DNA of 64,000 bases, taken from positions 186,001-250,000 of the forward strand of contig NZ_JAQTLS010000001.1 of assembly GCF_028714775.1 (NCBI RefSeq), written 5' to 3'. Below are positions 1-8,739 of this stretch, piece after piece. This DNA is from Thiothrix sp. Its GTDB lineage: Bacteria > Pseudomonadota > Gammaproteobacteria > Thiotrichales > Thiotrichaceae. The first letter of the stretch is position 1. Every line of letters begins with the position of its first letter. The translations under genes were made by a program, and so were the position numbers. Below the pieces are notes generated by a model. That model did not search any database. It had not been told where the DNA came from and saw only the letters and a list, made by a program, of their open reading frames with translations.

Positions 1-928
1 CGGTGATCTCGAACTGCATGGCGATGACTGCCGGGATGCCCTTTTGCAGCAGGCTTTGCCCCACCCCAGCAAACGGGTCGGTGACGGATGTCCTGCCGCC
101 GCTGCAAGAGTTCAACAGCACTAACTGAAGGGTAGTTTCGTCATACAGGATCGTACCAAGGTATTGCCCGCTGACCAGATGGCCTTTTTTCTGTTGGTCT
201 TCCAGCACCAACACGCCGTCATTGTTGGTGCGGTCAAACCCGCCATGCCCGATGTAGTGGAACACATGGTATTCGCCGCGCCGCAACTGCCGCTGCAAAG
301 CCACCAGCGATGGTTCCACCCGCGTCAAGACCATCCTGCCTTCTTTCTGCAAACTTAGGGTGGCGCTATTGATGCGATCCCATTCGCGTTCCACATCCAG
401 TTGCTGGTAATTGGAGGGGCTGGAAATCATCACCAGCACCTGCAACACGCCCTGCGCCTGCCGTATCTCCGGCAATGTCGCTAGGTCGAGCTTGCGGATA
501 ATGGGGGTGTTGACCGATAGGCCGATGTAGTTGTTGTTATCGGCGTCAAACAGCAATTCCCACGGGATGTCGATCAGCTTCGGCGCACCCGACAAACGCA
601 AACGGATGCGCAACCCGCAGCCTTCACGCCGCGCAATTGCCAGACTGGAGCGGAAACGTTCCGCTATTGCCCCACCAAAAAGCGCCTCATACAACGCCCC
701 ACCCAGTTTTTGGATGGATGGGACATCAATCCGCTCAATATACAGGCTACGCACACTGCCCCGGTTTTGCCCGATTTTGAGGATGAAGTTTTCCAGTTCC
801 ACTGCCGAGAAAGGCAGGGTAAACGTGCGGCTGGCCTGACCAGCAGGAGAATCAATCACATGTACCTGATAGTTGTCGCCTGCCTCGTTCAGCAACAAAT
901 CAAAATTGAGGTAGGATTTAGCAGACAT
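1..928 (-). CDS. CHAT-domain (caspase-like) protein, 3' end truncated by window edge
   Basis: The reading frame stays open from an ATG at 928 down to base 1, giving 309 residues with the C-terminus outside the window. Residues 220-230 carry a HYIGHGG motif with the catalytic histidine (H228), and residues 270-278 carry LLNSCSGG with the catalytic cysteine (C275). This dyad and spacing are those of CHAT proteases, relatives of caspases and separase. The first 150 residues look like the beta-rich lead-in seen in many bacterial CHAT proteins, including an IPWELLF motif (121-127). A GGGG stretch about 9 bases upstream could serve as ribosome binding site; an in-frame ATG two codons earlier (934) is an alternative start. 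No signal peptide is seen. Substrate and role are unknown. CHAT proteins often work with neighbouring effector genes, which here would lie beyond the left edge. Confidence 0.85.
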   Translation of the reverse strand, partial: MSAKSYLNFDLLLNEAGDNYQVHVIDSPAGQASRTFTLPFSAVELENFILKIGQNRGSVRSLYIERIDVPSIQKLGGALYEALFGGAIAERFRSSLAIARREGCGLRIRLRLSGAPKLIDIPWELLFDADNNNYIGLSVNTPIIRKLDLATLPEIRQAQGVLQVLVMISSPSNYQQLDVEREWDRINSATLSLQKEGRMVLTRVEPSLVALQRQLRRGEYHVFHYIGHGGFDRTNNDGVLVLEDQQKKGHLVSGQYLGTILYDETTLQLVLLNSCSGGRTSVTDPFAGVGQSLLQKGIPAVIAMQFEIT

Positions 929-1042
929 CAGCATCAGCCCCGTATTAATACACACACTCGCCAAAGTTATTTTATAAGCCAAAATAGCCGTGGCTGCACC
1001 GTCTTAAGTCATGAAAACACGTTAATTCATATCGTGCTTGCA

Positions 1043-1058
1043 TGGCACGGCATTTGCT
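1043..1058 (+). promoter_or_regulatory. sigma-54 promoter of hupK-hypA-hypB
   Basis: The sequence TGGCACG-N4-TTGCT matches the -24/-12 consensus of RpoN promoters at every conserved position. It lies 46 bases upstream of the hupK ATG, so transcription should begin near 1069. Hydrogenase genes in several proteobacteria use RpoN with an NtrC-type activator (HoxA/HupR). I found no convincing activator site in the 100 bases upstream. Confidence 0.85.
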
Positions 1059-1104
1059 TTACTATTTAGGACGATGTTCCTACTAAAAGCCAAGTATTCG
1101 CCCT

Positions 1105-2229
1105 ATGCAGCCTCTCGACAATTTTGCTGGTCAATTGCAACTTTCCCTGCGCTACAGCAATGAGGCGGGTATTTGTCGTGTCGAGCACGTGGACATTAGC
1201 TCCAACCGCCTGCGCTTAAGTTCGCGTTTTTTTGAGGGTAAGCCCGTCGCACTTGCCCCCAAGCTGGTGGGGATGCTGTTTAGCCTGTGCGGTACGGCGC
1301 AAACGGTCGCTTCCGCCCGTGCCTGTGGCGAAGCGGCGGATGCTGCCACCGAACACCAGCGCGATACCCAGATCAATATCGAAACCCTGTTTGAACACCT
1401 GTTGCGCCTGTCACAAGACTGGCCTGCGGCACTCGCCAACGAGCCACCGCCCGCCCAAGAATTACAAGCACTGTTCAAACTCAAACGCGAACTAGTACAA
1501 GCCCCCAACCCAGCGGTGATGGATGACATCCAGCAGTGGTTTGAAACCCGCCTCTTAGGGCTGTCACTGGAACGCTGGCTAGATTATTGCGCTCGCGGCG
1601 ATACCAAGAAGCTTTCCATTCGCGGCAAAATTGGCAATTTGATGACCAGCTTATGCCGTTACGATTGGGAACCCTTGGGTAATGGCGAACTTCACCCCTT
1701 GCCCGAACTGCCCCCCGCATGGTGGTTGGAACGTTTGGATGCCAGCGATGCTGCCCAATTCAGCGCAACCCCCACGCTCGACGGACAAGCCTGCGAAACT
1801 TCCAGCCTGACCCGCCAATGGGACAACCCCGCTTTACAAGTCTGGCGAAAAAAGTACGGCAGCGGCCTGATGACGCGCCTAATAGCACGGGTACTGGATA
1901 TGCTGGAATGCTGGCAAAGTTTGGCAGCACCGTTTTCTCCTCCCCTGATAAGGGGAGGCCGGGAGGGGTTTCTTCCCGAAGGGATTTCTACGCTACAAAC
2001 CGCCCGTGGCCTCCTAACCCACCGCGTGGTACAACACAATGGCCTGATCCAGCACTACCAAATCGTTGCCCCCACCGAGTGGAATTTCCACCCACAAGGC
2101 TCGCTTTACCAAATGCTATCCGGCCTGCAAGCGGCAAATGAAGCGGAATTGCGCCGCCAAGCCCAAGCGCTGATTACCGCCCTTGACCCGTGCGTGGCCT
2201 ATCAACTGGAGATTACCCCCGATGCATGA
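1105..2229 (+). CDS. hupK: HupK/HoxV-like [NiFe]-hydrogenase maturation protein
   Basis: This 374-residue protein resembles degenerate copies of the [NiFe]-hydrogenase large subunit (HupK/HoxV), thought to act as a scaffold during assembly of the Fe(CN)2CO unit. A relic of the N-terminal cysteine motif is visible (LFSLCG, about residue 54) and a relic of the C-terminal DPCxxC motif ends the protein (DPCVAY). The real ligand set is incomplete, so it should not be a catalytic subunit. It overlaps hypA by 8 bases and starts the hupK-hypA-hypB operon under the sigma-54 promoter at 1043. About residues 278-291 are encoded by a GC-rich palindromic repeat (PPLIRGGREGF) that appears to have inserted in frame. 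The assignment rests on recognition of these relic motifs and on the neighbours; it could also be called a large-subunit-like protein. Confidence 0.7.
   Translation: MQPLDNFAGQLQLSLRYSNEAGICRVEHVDISSNRLRLSSRFFEGKPVALAPKLVGMLFSLCGTAQTVASARACGEAADAATEHQRDTQINIETLFEHLLRLSQDWPAALANEPPPAQELQALFKLKRELVQAPNPAVMDDIQQWFETRLLGLSLERWLDYCARGDTKKLSIRGKIGNLMTSLCRYDWEPLGNGELHPLPELPPAWWLERLDASDAAQFSATPTLDGQACETSSLTRQWDNPALQVWRKKYGSGLMTRLIARVLDMLECWQSLAAPFSPPLIRGGREGFLPEGISTLQTARGLLTHRVVQHNGLIQHYQIVAPTEWNFHPQGSLYQMLSGLQAANEAELRRQAQALITALDPCVAYQLEITPDA
1936..1972. repeat. GC-rich palindromic repeat inserted within hupK
   Basis: CTCCTCCCCT and AGGGGAGG flank a short ATA spacer, followed by CCGGGAGGGG. The element is read in frame as PPLIRGGREGF. 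Elements encoding P-P-L-x-x-G-G-R-x-G-F are dispersed in many genomes. A related purine/pyrimidine-split element is intergenic at about 23640-23700. Confidence 0.6.
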
Positions 2230-2563
2230 AATGTCCTTGTGCGAAGGCGTATTGCAAGTGCTGGAAGACGAAGCCAAACGCCAAAACTTTACCAAGGTCA
2301 AAAGCGTGTGGCTGGAAATCGGCACGATGTCAGGGGTGGAAATCGAAGCCATGCGTTTCTGTTTTGATGCGGTTGTTGGCAACTCATTGGCAGATGGCGC
2401 TAAACTGGAAATTATTGAAATCCCCGCCGAAGCGTGGTGTTTGAACTGCGCCCAAAGCGTCGCCGTCAAGCAGCGTTTCGACGCTTGCCCGGTGTGCGGC
2501 AGCTACCAGTTACAGGTTATACGTGGGGATGAAATGCGCATCAAAGAATTGGAGGTAGAATAA
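2222..2563 (+). CDS. hypA: Hydrogenase nickel incorporation protein HypA
   Basis: HypA delivers nickel, together with HypB, to the large subunit of [NiFe]-hydrogenases in the cytoplasm. The start chosen gives the invariant MHEMSL N-terminus, in which His2 is the nickel ligand; a longer frame from 2183 would bury it. Two zinc-binding CxxC pairs are visible (CLNC and CPVC, about residues 74-93). At 113 residues it is the usual length. It overlaps the end of hupK, and its stop overlaps the hypB start (TAATG), so the three genes are translationally coupled. Confidence 0.95.
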   Translation: MHEMSLCEGVLQVLEDEAKRQNFTKVKSVWLEIGTMSGVEIEAMRFCFDAVVGNSLADGAKLEIIEIPAEAWCLNCAQSVAVKQRFDACPVCGSYQLQVIRGDEMRIKELEVE

Positions 2564-3357
2564 TGTGTACTGTCTGCGGCTGTGGCGAAGGTGACACTAA
2601 ACTGGAAGGCCAAAGCATTCATCAACTCCCGCCCCATGCGTTTATTCGCGGCGCAGGTGGGCATCACCACCATGCACATACCCATTCCCACGCACCCGGC
2701 ATGACCCAAGCCCGCATGGTGCAAATTGAGCAGGACATCCTCGGCAAGAACAACCAATACGCGGCACGAAACCGCCAATGGTTTGCCGACCGCGCCATCC
2801 TCGCACTCAATCTGGTTTCCAGCCCCGGTTCCGGTAAAACCACCTTGCTGACTGAAACCTTGACCCGTTTGCAAGGCAACGTACCAATGGCAGTGGTGGA
2901 AGGCGACCAGCAAACCAGCAATGACGCCGACCGCATCCGCGCCACGGGTGTTCCCGCGTTGCAAATCAATACCGGTAAAGGCTGCCATCTGGATGCGCAC
3001 ATGGTCGGGCACGCACTCGAATCCTTACCCATCGACAACGGCGGCATTTTATTCATCGAAAACGTGGGCAATCTGGTTTGCCCCGCCGCTTTTGATCTGG
3101 GCGAAGCACATAAGGTCGTAATCCTTTCCGTCACCGAAGGCGAAGACAAACCGATCAAATACCCCGACATGTTCCACGCTGCCAACCTCATGATCCTCAA
3201 CAAAATCGACTTGCTGCCCTATTTGCGCTTTGACGTAGCGAAATGTGAGGAATACGCCCGTCGCGTAAACCCCAACATCCAAATTCTGCACGTCTCGGCG
3301 ACCAGTGGTGAGGGCATGGAAGGCTGGCTTAACTGGCTGCAACAGCAACGTCCATGA
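2563..3357 (+). CDS. hypB: Hydrogenase nickel incorporation GTPase HypB
   Basis: HypB is the GTPase that drives nickel insertion with HypA. The N-terminus MCTVCGCG carries the CxxCGC high-affinity nickel site. A histidine-rich stretch near residues 31-43 is a likely nickel store. The P-loop is SSPGSGKTT (about 86-94), followed by an [12 protein letters not shown] switch region and the NKID specificity motif (about 210). At 264 residues it is normal in length. It is the last gene of the operon; no other hyp or hydrogenase structural gene lies in the window, so they must be elsewhere or absent. Confidence 0.95.
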   Translation: MCTVCGCGEGDTKLEGQSIHQLPPHAFIRGAGGHHHHAHTHSHAPGMTQARMVQIEQDILGKNNQYAARNRQWFADRAILALNLVSSPGSGKTTLLTETLTRLQGNVPMAVVEGDQQTSNDADRIRATGVPALQINTGKGCHLDAHMVGHALESLPIDNGGILFIENVGNLVCPAAFDLGEAHKVVILSVTEGEDKPIKYPDMFHAANLMILNKIDLLPYLRFDVAKCEEYARRVNPNIQILHVSATSGEGMEGWLNWLQQQRP

Positions 3358-3428
3358 GCGCGGCCTAATACTGACAGCCCCGCCCGCTTATGGTGTAATG
3401 CACCTTTCATCAGCAACCGGATAGCGTA

Positions 3429-3629
3429 ATGGAAATACTCGTCAACGGCACACCCCATATCGTCCCTGAAAACACGACTGCTGCCCAATTGCTTGCCATC
3501 CTTGAGATACACGGCAAGCGTTTGGCATTGGAAGTGAACCAAGAACTCGTGCCGCGCAGCCAGTTTGAAACTACTCTGCTCAAACCCAACGATACGGTTG
3601 AAATCGTCCACGCCATCGGCGGCGGCTAA
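3429..3629 (+). CDS. thiS: Sulfur carrier protein ThiS
   Basis: This 66-residue ubiquitin-fold protein ends in the Gly-Gly tail that is adenylated by ThiF and then converted to a thiocarboxylate. It donates sulfur to the thiazole ring of thiamine through ThiG, whose gene begins 15 bases downstream. Length and the terminal GGG fit the family. No TPP riboswitch is evident in the 70 bases upstream. Confidence 0.93.
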   Translation: MEILVNGTPHIVPENTTAAQLLAILEIHGKRLALEVNQELVPRSQFETTLLKPNDTVEIVHAIGGG

Positions 3630-3644
3630 AACAAGGAACTAGCA

Positions 3645-4442
3645 ATGCAAAACCCCACCCTTCCTAGCGACACCCTCACTATTGCAGGCAAAGAATATTC
3701 CTCACGCCTGTTGGTCGGCACTGGCAAATACAAAGACCTCGCGGAAACCAAAGCTGCCACCGAAGCCAGCGGAGCGCAAATCATTACCGTGGCAATCCGC
3801 CGCACCAACATCGGGCAAAACAAGGACGAACCCAACCTGCTGGATGTGATCCCGCTCGACAAATACACCCTGTTGCCCAATACCGCAGGCTGTTACAACG
3901 TGGAAGATGCTGTGCGCACTTGCCGCCTTGCCCGCGAATTGCTCGACGGTCACGATCTGGTCAAGCTGGAAGTCTTGGGCGATGTAAAAACCCTTTACCC
4001 CGACACCATCCAAACCCTCAAAGCGGCTGAAATCTTGGTAAAAGACGGCTTCAAAGTCATGGTTTACACCAGCGATGACCCACTGATTGCCCGCCAATTG
4101 GAAGAAATCGGCTGTGTGGCGGTCATGCCCTTGGCTGCACCGATTGGTTCCGGCTTGGGTATCCGCAACCCGTACAACATCCTCGAAATCATTGAAAACG
4201 CTAAAGTGCCAATCATTGTCGATGCGGGCGTAGGTACGGCTTCCGATGCCGCGATTGCAATGGAAATGGGCTGTGACGGCGTGCTGATGAATACCGCGAT
4301 TGCAGGCGCGAAAAATCCGGTGCTGATGGCTTCTGCGATGAAAAAAGCTATTGAAGCCGGGCGTGAAGCCTTCCTTGCCGGACGGATGCCGCGCAAACGT
4401 TACGCTTCCGCGTCCTCACCATTGGACGGGACATTTTTCTAA
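3645..4442 (+). CDS. thiG: Thiazole synthase ThiG
   Basis: ThiG condenses 1-deoxy-D-xylulose 5-phosphate, dehydroglycine and the ThiS thiocarboxylate into the thiazole phosphate of thiamine. The 265-residue TIM barrel shows family signatures: [10 protein letters not shown] near residue 20, a VKLEVLGD segment holding the Schiff-base lysine, and the phosphate-binding stretches PLAAPIGSG and [11 protein letters not shown]. It follows thiS and is followed by trmB after 4 bases. The partner glycine oxidase gene thiO is 27 kb away, at 31774-32886. Confidence 0.96.
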   Translation: MQNPTLPSDTLTIAGKEYSSRLLVGTGKYKDLAETKAATEASGAQIITVAIRRTNIGQNKDEPNLLDVIPLDKYTLLPNTAGCYNVEDAVRTCRLARELLDGHDLVKLEVLGDVKTLYPDTIQTLKAAEILVKDGFKVMVYTSDDPLIARQLEEIGCVAVMPLAAPIGSGLGIRNPYNILEIIENAKVPIIVDAGVGTASDAAIAMEMGCDGVLMNTAIAGAKNPVLMASAMKKAIEAGREAFLAGRMPRKRYASASSPLDGTFF

Positions 4443-4446
4443 GCCC

Positions 4447-5139
4447 ATGCGCAACGTACAACATCCCCGCACCATCAAGAGCTTCGTGCTGCGCCAAAGC
4501 CGCGTCACCAAAGGCCAAGGCGAAGCGCTCGCGGCACTGTGGCCTGTGTTCGGCATTGAAAAAGGCGATACCCCGCTGGACTTGCCCACCCTGTTCGGGC
4601 GCGACGCCCCCGTTACTGTGGAAATCGGCTTCGGTAACGGTGACTCGCTGGCACAAATGGCGCAAGAAGCCCCGGAACGCGATTTCTTGGGCATTGAAGT
4701 CCACACCCCCGGTGTTGGACATTTGCTCAAGCTGATCGGCGAAAAGGGTTTGCAGAACGTGCGGGTGATGAATACCGATGCCATCGACATCCTGCAAAAG
4801 CGCATTCCACCCAATGCGCTGGATCGGGTGCAACTGTTTTTCCCCGACCCGTGGCACAAGACGCGCCATCACAAACGCCGCATCGTGCAGCCGGAATTCG
4901 CCGCGCTGATCGCCTCGCGTCTGCGTGACGGCGGGGTATTCCACATGGCAACCGACTGGGAAAATTACGCCGAACACATGGCTGCCGTGATGCAAACCAG
5001 CCCCAGTTTCCAGAATTTAGCGGAAAATCCGCCCTATTCCCCGCGTCCTGACACACGCCCCCTGACTAAATTCGAGAACCGGGGGTTAAATTTAGGACAT
5101 GGGGTGTGGGATTTACTGTACCAAAGACAACCATCATGA
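4447..5139 (+). CDS. trmB: tRNA (guanine-N7-)-methyltransferase
   Basis: TrmB methylates G46 in the variable loop of tRNAs using SAM. The SAM-binding motif [10 protein letters not shown] lies near residue 58 and the family signature [14 protein letters not shown] near residue 134. The ATG at 4447 gives 230 residues, a normal length, and lies just after the thiG stop; a longer frame from 4351 would run inside thiG. The stop overlaps the purU start (ATGA). Confidence 0.93.
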   Translation: MRNVQHPRTIKSFVLRQSRVTKGQGEALAALWPVFGIEKGDTPLDLPTLFGRDAPVTVEIGFGNGDSLAQMAQEAPERDFLGIEVHTPGVGHLLKLIGEKGLQNVRVMNTDAIDILQKRIPPNALDRVQLFFPDPWHKTRHHKRRIVQPEFAALIASRLRDGGVFHMATDWENYAEHMAAVMQTSPSFQNLAENPPYSPRPDTRPLTKFENRGLNLGHGVWDLLYQRQPS

Positions 5140-6002
5140 CAGAACAAAAAACTTACATCCTCACCGTCACCTGCCCGGCGAAAACGGGCATTGTCGCCGC
5201 CATCACCGGCTTTCTGGCAGAACAACACTGTTACATCACGGAAATGGCGCAATACGACGATGAAATGACCCAGAAGTTTTTCTGCCGCATCATGTTCCGC
5301 CCCGACACGGTGCTATCACCCGACATTGGCAGCATCCGCAGCCAGTTTGAGGAGGCAGTTGCCAGCCATTTCACCATGCACTGGCGCATGACCAATGCCA
5401 GCCGCCCGATGCGGGTCGCACTGATGGTTTCTAAAGCTGATCACTGCTTAGTTGACCTGCTCTATCGCCGCAATAAAGGCGACCTGAACATGGACATTAC
5501 CTGCGTCATTTCCAACCATACGGATTTGCGCTCAATTGTGGAACGTGAAGGCATCCGTTTCATCTGCCTGCCCGTGGATAAAACCAACAAGCAGGCACAA
5601 GAAGCGCGGATGCTGGAACTGGTGAAAGATACCCAAACCGAACTGGTGGTGCTGGCGCGTTACATGCAAATCCTTTCGGACGACACCTGCCGCAAGCTAC
5701 AAGGCATGTGCATCAATATCCACCACTCGTTCCTGCCCGGCTTCAAAGGCGCTCGCCCTTACCACCAAGCCTTTGACCGTGGGGTGAAACTGATTGGCGC
5801 AACCGCGCATTACGTCACCTCAGACCTCGACGAAGGCCCGATCATTGAGCAATCCGTCGAGCGCGTTGACCACACTTACCACCCGGAAAACCTCGCCGCC
5901 CTTGGGCGTGACTTGGAAAACAGCGCCTTAGCCAAAGCCGTCAAGCTGCACACCGAGCACCGCGTGTTTGTCGACGGCAACAAGACGGTGGTGTTTAAGT
6001 AA
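5136..6002 (+). CDS. purU: Formyltetrahydrofolate deformylase
   Basis: PurU hydrolyses 10-formyl-THF to formate and THF, balancing one-carbon pools. An N-terminal ACT domain (about residues 6-80) precedes a formyltransferase fold. The catalytic Asn-His region is seen in [13 protein letters not shown] and the catalytic Asp in SDLDEGPI. The start at 5136 gives 288 residues and overlaps the trmB stop. The 3' end overlaps that of the convergent antitoxin gene by 8 bases. Confidence 0.95.
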   Translation: MTEQKTYILTVTCPAKTGIVAAITGFLAEQHCYITEMAQYDDEMTQKFFCRIMFRPDTVLSPDIGSIRSQFEEAVASHFTMHWRMTNASRPMRVALMVSKADHCLVDLLYRRNKGDLNMDITCVISNHTDLRSIVEREGIRFICLPVDKTNKQAQEARMLELVKDTQTELVVLARYMQILSDDTCRKLQGMCINIHHSFLPGFKGARPYHQAFDRGVKLIGATAHYVTSDLDEGPIIEQSVERVDHTYHPENLAALGRDLENSALAKAVKLHTEHRVFVDGNKTVVFK

Positions 6003-6438
6003 AGGAAACCGCTGGCATGTGGAAAAAGATGGCAGGGTTCAACCTAAAGCGCGAAGACAGCGCCTGAATGTGCTCACGGGTCAAATTGCGTGAGCCATTC
6101 AGGATCATGGAAACCAGACTCTTGCTACCGATTTCATTTTTCAGGTCTTCGGCTTTCAGTTGGTACTGATCCATCAGCGTCCGAAGGACAGCTACCCCAT
6201 CATCCAATTGCGCAACCCGCTGATTGAATGCGGCGAATTCCGGGGCATTGTCCTCCCATTCCTCAATGGCATTGGCAAGGACGCTGATGAGCACACGATG
6301 TTCATCATAATCCTCAATCAATTCATCCATTAAGGCCAATGCATTTTCGTAATCCGCTTCGCCCCTGATCTGGCTGATGAAGCTGGCTTCAGCGAAAAGG
6401 TCTTTTGCTTTAGTTTTGACGGCAGCAAAGTTCATCAA
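5995..6438 (-). CDS. higA: HigA-type antitoxin
   Basis: This 147-residue protein follows the toxin gene with an ATGA overlap, the usual coupling of a type II pair. The C-terminal half (about 95-140) reads as a helix-turn-helix, with a recognition-like segment SKSLVSMILNGSRNLTREHI. The N-terminal half is acidic and helical and would bind the toxin. The toxin-first order is typical of HigBA. It should repress its own operon through the palindromes at 6761 and 6797. The name is based on order, the HTH and the partner. Confidence 0.8.
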   Translation of the reverse strand: MMNFAAVKTKAKDLFAEASFISQIRGEADYENALALMDELIEDYDEHRVLISVLANAIEEWEDNAPEFAAFNQRVAQLDDGVAVLRTLMDQYQLKAEDLKNEIGSKSLVSMILNGSRNLTREHIQALSSRFRLNPAIFFHMPAVSFT

Positions 6439-6746
6439 TCCGCCTCCTGTGCATATTTTTTACAAAGCTTATCGTATTCGGCGTGGGTAACGATGTGTTT
6501 CACATACATGCGGCTATCCCGAAACTCGATAAATGCCAGCAAGCGTAAATTATTACCACCGATGTCGATAACCCACCATTTATCCTTGTAGCGAAAATTA
6601 TCCAAGCTCGGAAAGACTGCTTTCAAGGCCAAAGGTGTTGCAAAATTACCGTTACGCAGTGTCTTGTAAGCCGACTCTATCGCAAGGGCATCATTGGGAA
6701 ATTTCCGGCTCGCCTCGTTAAACGGTTTTCTGGATATAACGTGCAA
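6435..6746 (-). CDS. higB: HigB-type mRNA interferase toxin
   Basis: This 103-residue protein matches the HigB toxin family with a RelE-like fold: an N-terminal MHVISRKPFNEA stretch, a central KDKWWVIDIGGNNLRLLAFI core and a C-terminal VKHIVTHAEYDKL. Such toxins cleave mRNA on the ribosome. The start is a TTG preceded by an AGGAG ribosome binding site 8 bases upstream; no ATG fits. The weak start may help keep toxin levels low. Confidence 0.85.
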   Translation of the reverse strand: MHVISRKPFNEASRKFPNDALAIESAYKTLRNGNFATPLALKAVFPSLDNFRYKDKWWVIDIGGNNLRLLAFIEFRDSRMYVKHIVTHAEYDKLCKKYAQEAD

Positions 6747-6760
6747 AATGACGCTCCTAC

Positions 6761-6775
6761 TTCACTATATGTGAA
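6761..6775. promoter_or_regulatory. Operator palindrome 1 of higBA
   Basis: The perfect inverted repeat TTCAC-N5-GTGAA lies 15 bases upstream of the higB start. A near-identical copy is at 6797. Together they are the likely binding sites for HigA. Confidence 0.65.
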
Positions 6776-6796
6776 CTATAGCAACACCCCCAATAA

Positions 6797-6811
6797 TTCA
6801 CAATATGTGAA
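6797..6811. promoter_or_regulatory. Operator palindrome 2 of higBA
   Basis: The second TTCAC-N5-GTGAA copy differs from the first at one spacer base. The centres are 36 bases apart. It also lies 86 bases upstream of the divergent gshA start, so HigA could influence that promoter. Confidence 0.65.
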
Positions 6812-6896
6812 TATTATGCATCCAGACATCCAAGGAAATTTGCACGGCAGCGGTTCTATGCTCTAATCCCCGTTTCACCCTAACAGGAAGCTATCA

Positions 6897-8495
6897 GTGT
6901 ACCACCTGCTGGAACAACGCCTGCGCGAGATTGATACCCACCAACTCCAGCCATTCCTGCGCAACGCCCGCACCGGGCTGGAAAAAGAAAGCCTGCGCGT
7001 CAACACTGCCGGGCGGCTTTCGCAACAAGATCACCCCAAGATACTCGGTTCCGCGCTTACCCACCCGTGGATTACCACCGATTACGCCGAATCGCTGTTG
7101 GAACTGATCACCCCACCGCAAGAACGCGCAGCACAAGCACTGGATTTCTTGCTCAATGTCGAAACCTTCGTCTACCAGCAACTCGGCGACGAACTGTTGT
7201 GGACAACCAGTATGCCCTGCGCCCTTGCCGGAGAAGACGACATCCGCATTGCTGAATACGGCACATCCAACGCCGGACGCATGAAACACATTTATCGCCA
7301 AGGGCTGGCGTGGCGCTACGGCAAAGCCATGCAGGTGATTGCGGGCATCCATTTCAACTACTCCATCGACGAAGCCTTCTGGCAACCGTGGCAAGCGCTG
7401 CAAGGTGATACGGGCGAACTGCGCCGCTTCCGTGATGCTGGTTACATGGCAATGGTGCGCAACTTGCAACGCTACGGCTGGCTGATCATTTACCTGTTCG
7501 GCACATCGCCCGCCATCTGCAAAAGCTTCCTCAACGGCAGACAGCCCCCCGCAGGCATGGAAGAATTCAACCGCTACAGCTTATACGAGCCTTACGGCAC
7601 ATCGCTGCGCATGGGCAACATCGGCTACACCAACAGCAAGGAAAGCAAAACCGGCGTCAAGGTCTGTTACAACACGTTGGAAACCTACGTCAACAGCCTG
7701 CGCCGCGCCATTTCCACACCTTGCCCGGAATACGCCAAAATCGGCATCAACGTCGATGGCGAATACCGCCAACTGAACGCCAATATCCTGCAAATCGAAA
7801 ACGAATACTACAGTACCGTGCGCCCCAAGCAGCCACTGAACCGTTTCGAGAAACCCACCGACGCCCTCGAGCAGCGCGGCATTGCCTATGTGGAATTGCG
7901 CTCGATTGACGTAAACGCCTTCCACCCCGCCGGACTGACCCGCAAACAACTGTTCTTCCTCGAAACCTTTATGCATTTTTGCCTATTACAAGAAAGCCCC
8001 TTGGTCACGGCGGATGAATACCGCGCCATCAACCAAAACCAAATGCTCACTGCCCACCGTGGGCGTGACCCCGAAGTGCGCTTGGAATGCCACGGCAACA
8101 GCGTGTTATTGCGCGATAAAGCCAAAGAATTGCTGCAAGCCATGCGCCCGGTCGCCGAACTGCTCAACGCCGTCCACAACGAAGACTGTTACACCGACTG
8201 CCTCGACAGCCAAGCCCAACTGGTGTGGAACCCAGACATCACCCCTTCCGCACGGATGCTGGAAGAAATGCGCAGCAACGATGAAAGTTTCTTCGATTTT
8301 GCCCAACGCAAGTCACTGGAACACCGTGACTATTTCCTCAATCGCCCGCTTTCCGCAGAGATCGCACAAGAATTTAGGCGCATGGCAGACGAGTCATTAG
8401 CACAACAGCAAGCGCTGGAGAGTGAAAAACAAATGCCACTGGATGCCTTTTTAGAGGCTTACTTTGCAGGCACTTCAAATGACACAAAAAATTAA
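6897..8495 (+). CDS. gshA: Glutamate-cysteine ligase
   Basis: GshA catalyses the first, ATP-dependent step of glutathione synthesis. The 532-residue protein is of the E. coli type: GLEKESLRV near residue 28, TDYAESLLELITPP near residue 60, and the TSLRMGNIGYTN stretch in the middle. The start is GTG with an AGGAAG ribosome binding site upstream. It stands alone and is followed by a 244-base spacer. Confidence 0.95.
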   Translation: MYHLLEQRLREIDTHQLQPFLRNARTGLEKESLRVNTAGRLSQQDHPKILGSALTHPWITTDYAESLLELITPPQERAAQALDFLLNVETFVYQQLGDELLWTTSMPCALAGEDDIRIAEYGTSNAGRMKHIYRQGLAWRYGKAMQVIAGIHFNYSIDEAFWQPWQALQGDTGELRRFRDAGYMAMVRNLQRYGWLIIYLFGTSPAICKSFLNGRQPPAGMEEFNRYSLYEPYGTSLRMGNIGYTNSKESKTGVKVCYNTLETYVNSLRRAISTPCPEYAKIGINVDGEYRQLNANILQIENEYYSTVRPKQPLNRFEKPTDALEQRGIAYVELRSIDVNAFHPAGLTRKQLFFLETFMHFCLLQESPLVTADEYRAINQNQMLTAHRGRDPEVRLECHGNSVLLRDKAKELLQAMRPVAELLNAVHNEDCYTDCLDSQAQLVWNPDITPSARMLEEMRSNDESFFDFAQRKSLEHRDYFLNRPLSAEIAQEFRRMADESLAQQQALESEKQMPLDAFLEAYFAGTSNDTKN

Positions 8496-8739
8496 CCGTA
8501 CAATCATCCGATTTTTGTTACCAGCGACAGAAAACTGGGGTACACTGCTAATAACTTGCCTGATACTTGAAAGTTTTCGTGCGCTGATGTGATGTTTTCG
8601 CTGCCACGTTTCACTCCAAGTCTCAAGAGCGCATAACCTATCGGGTCAACACTGGCCGATCGTTATCAGGTAATTCGTGTGACTGGTTGCCTTCTGACGT
8701 ATTTTTCAAACAGCACATGATTTTACGAGACGATAAACA

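Noticed and set aside
1105-2229. Catalytic large subunit of [NiFe]-hydrogenase
   Set aside because: The ligand cysteines are incomplete and no small subunit is near.
3358-3428. TPP riboswitch upstream of thiS
   Set aside because: The 71-base spacer is too short and I saw no conserved TPP-box motifs.
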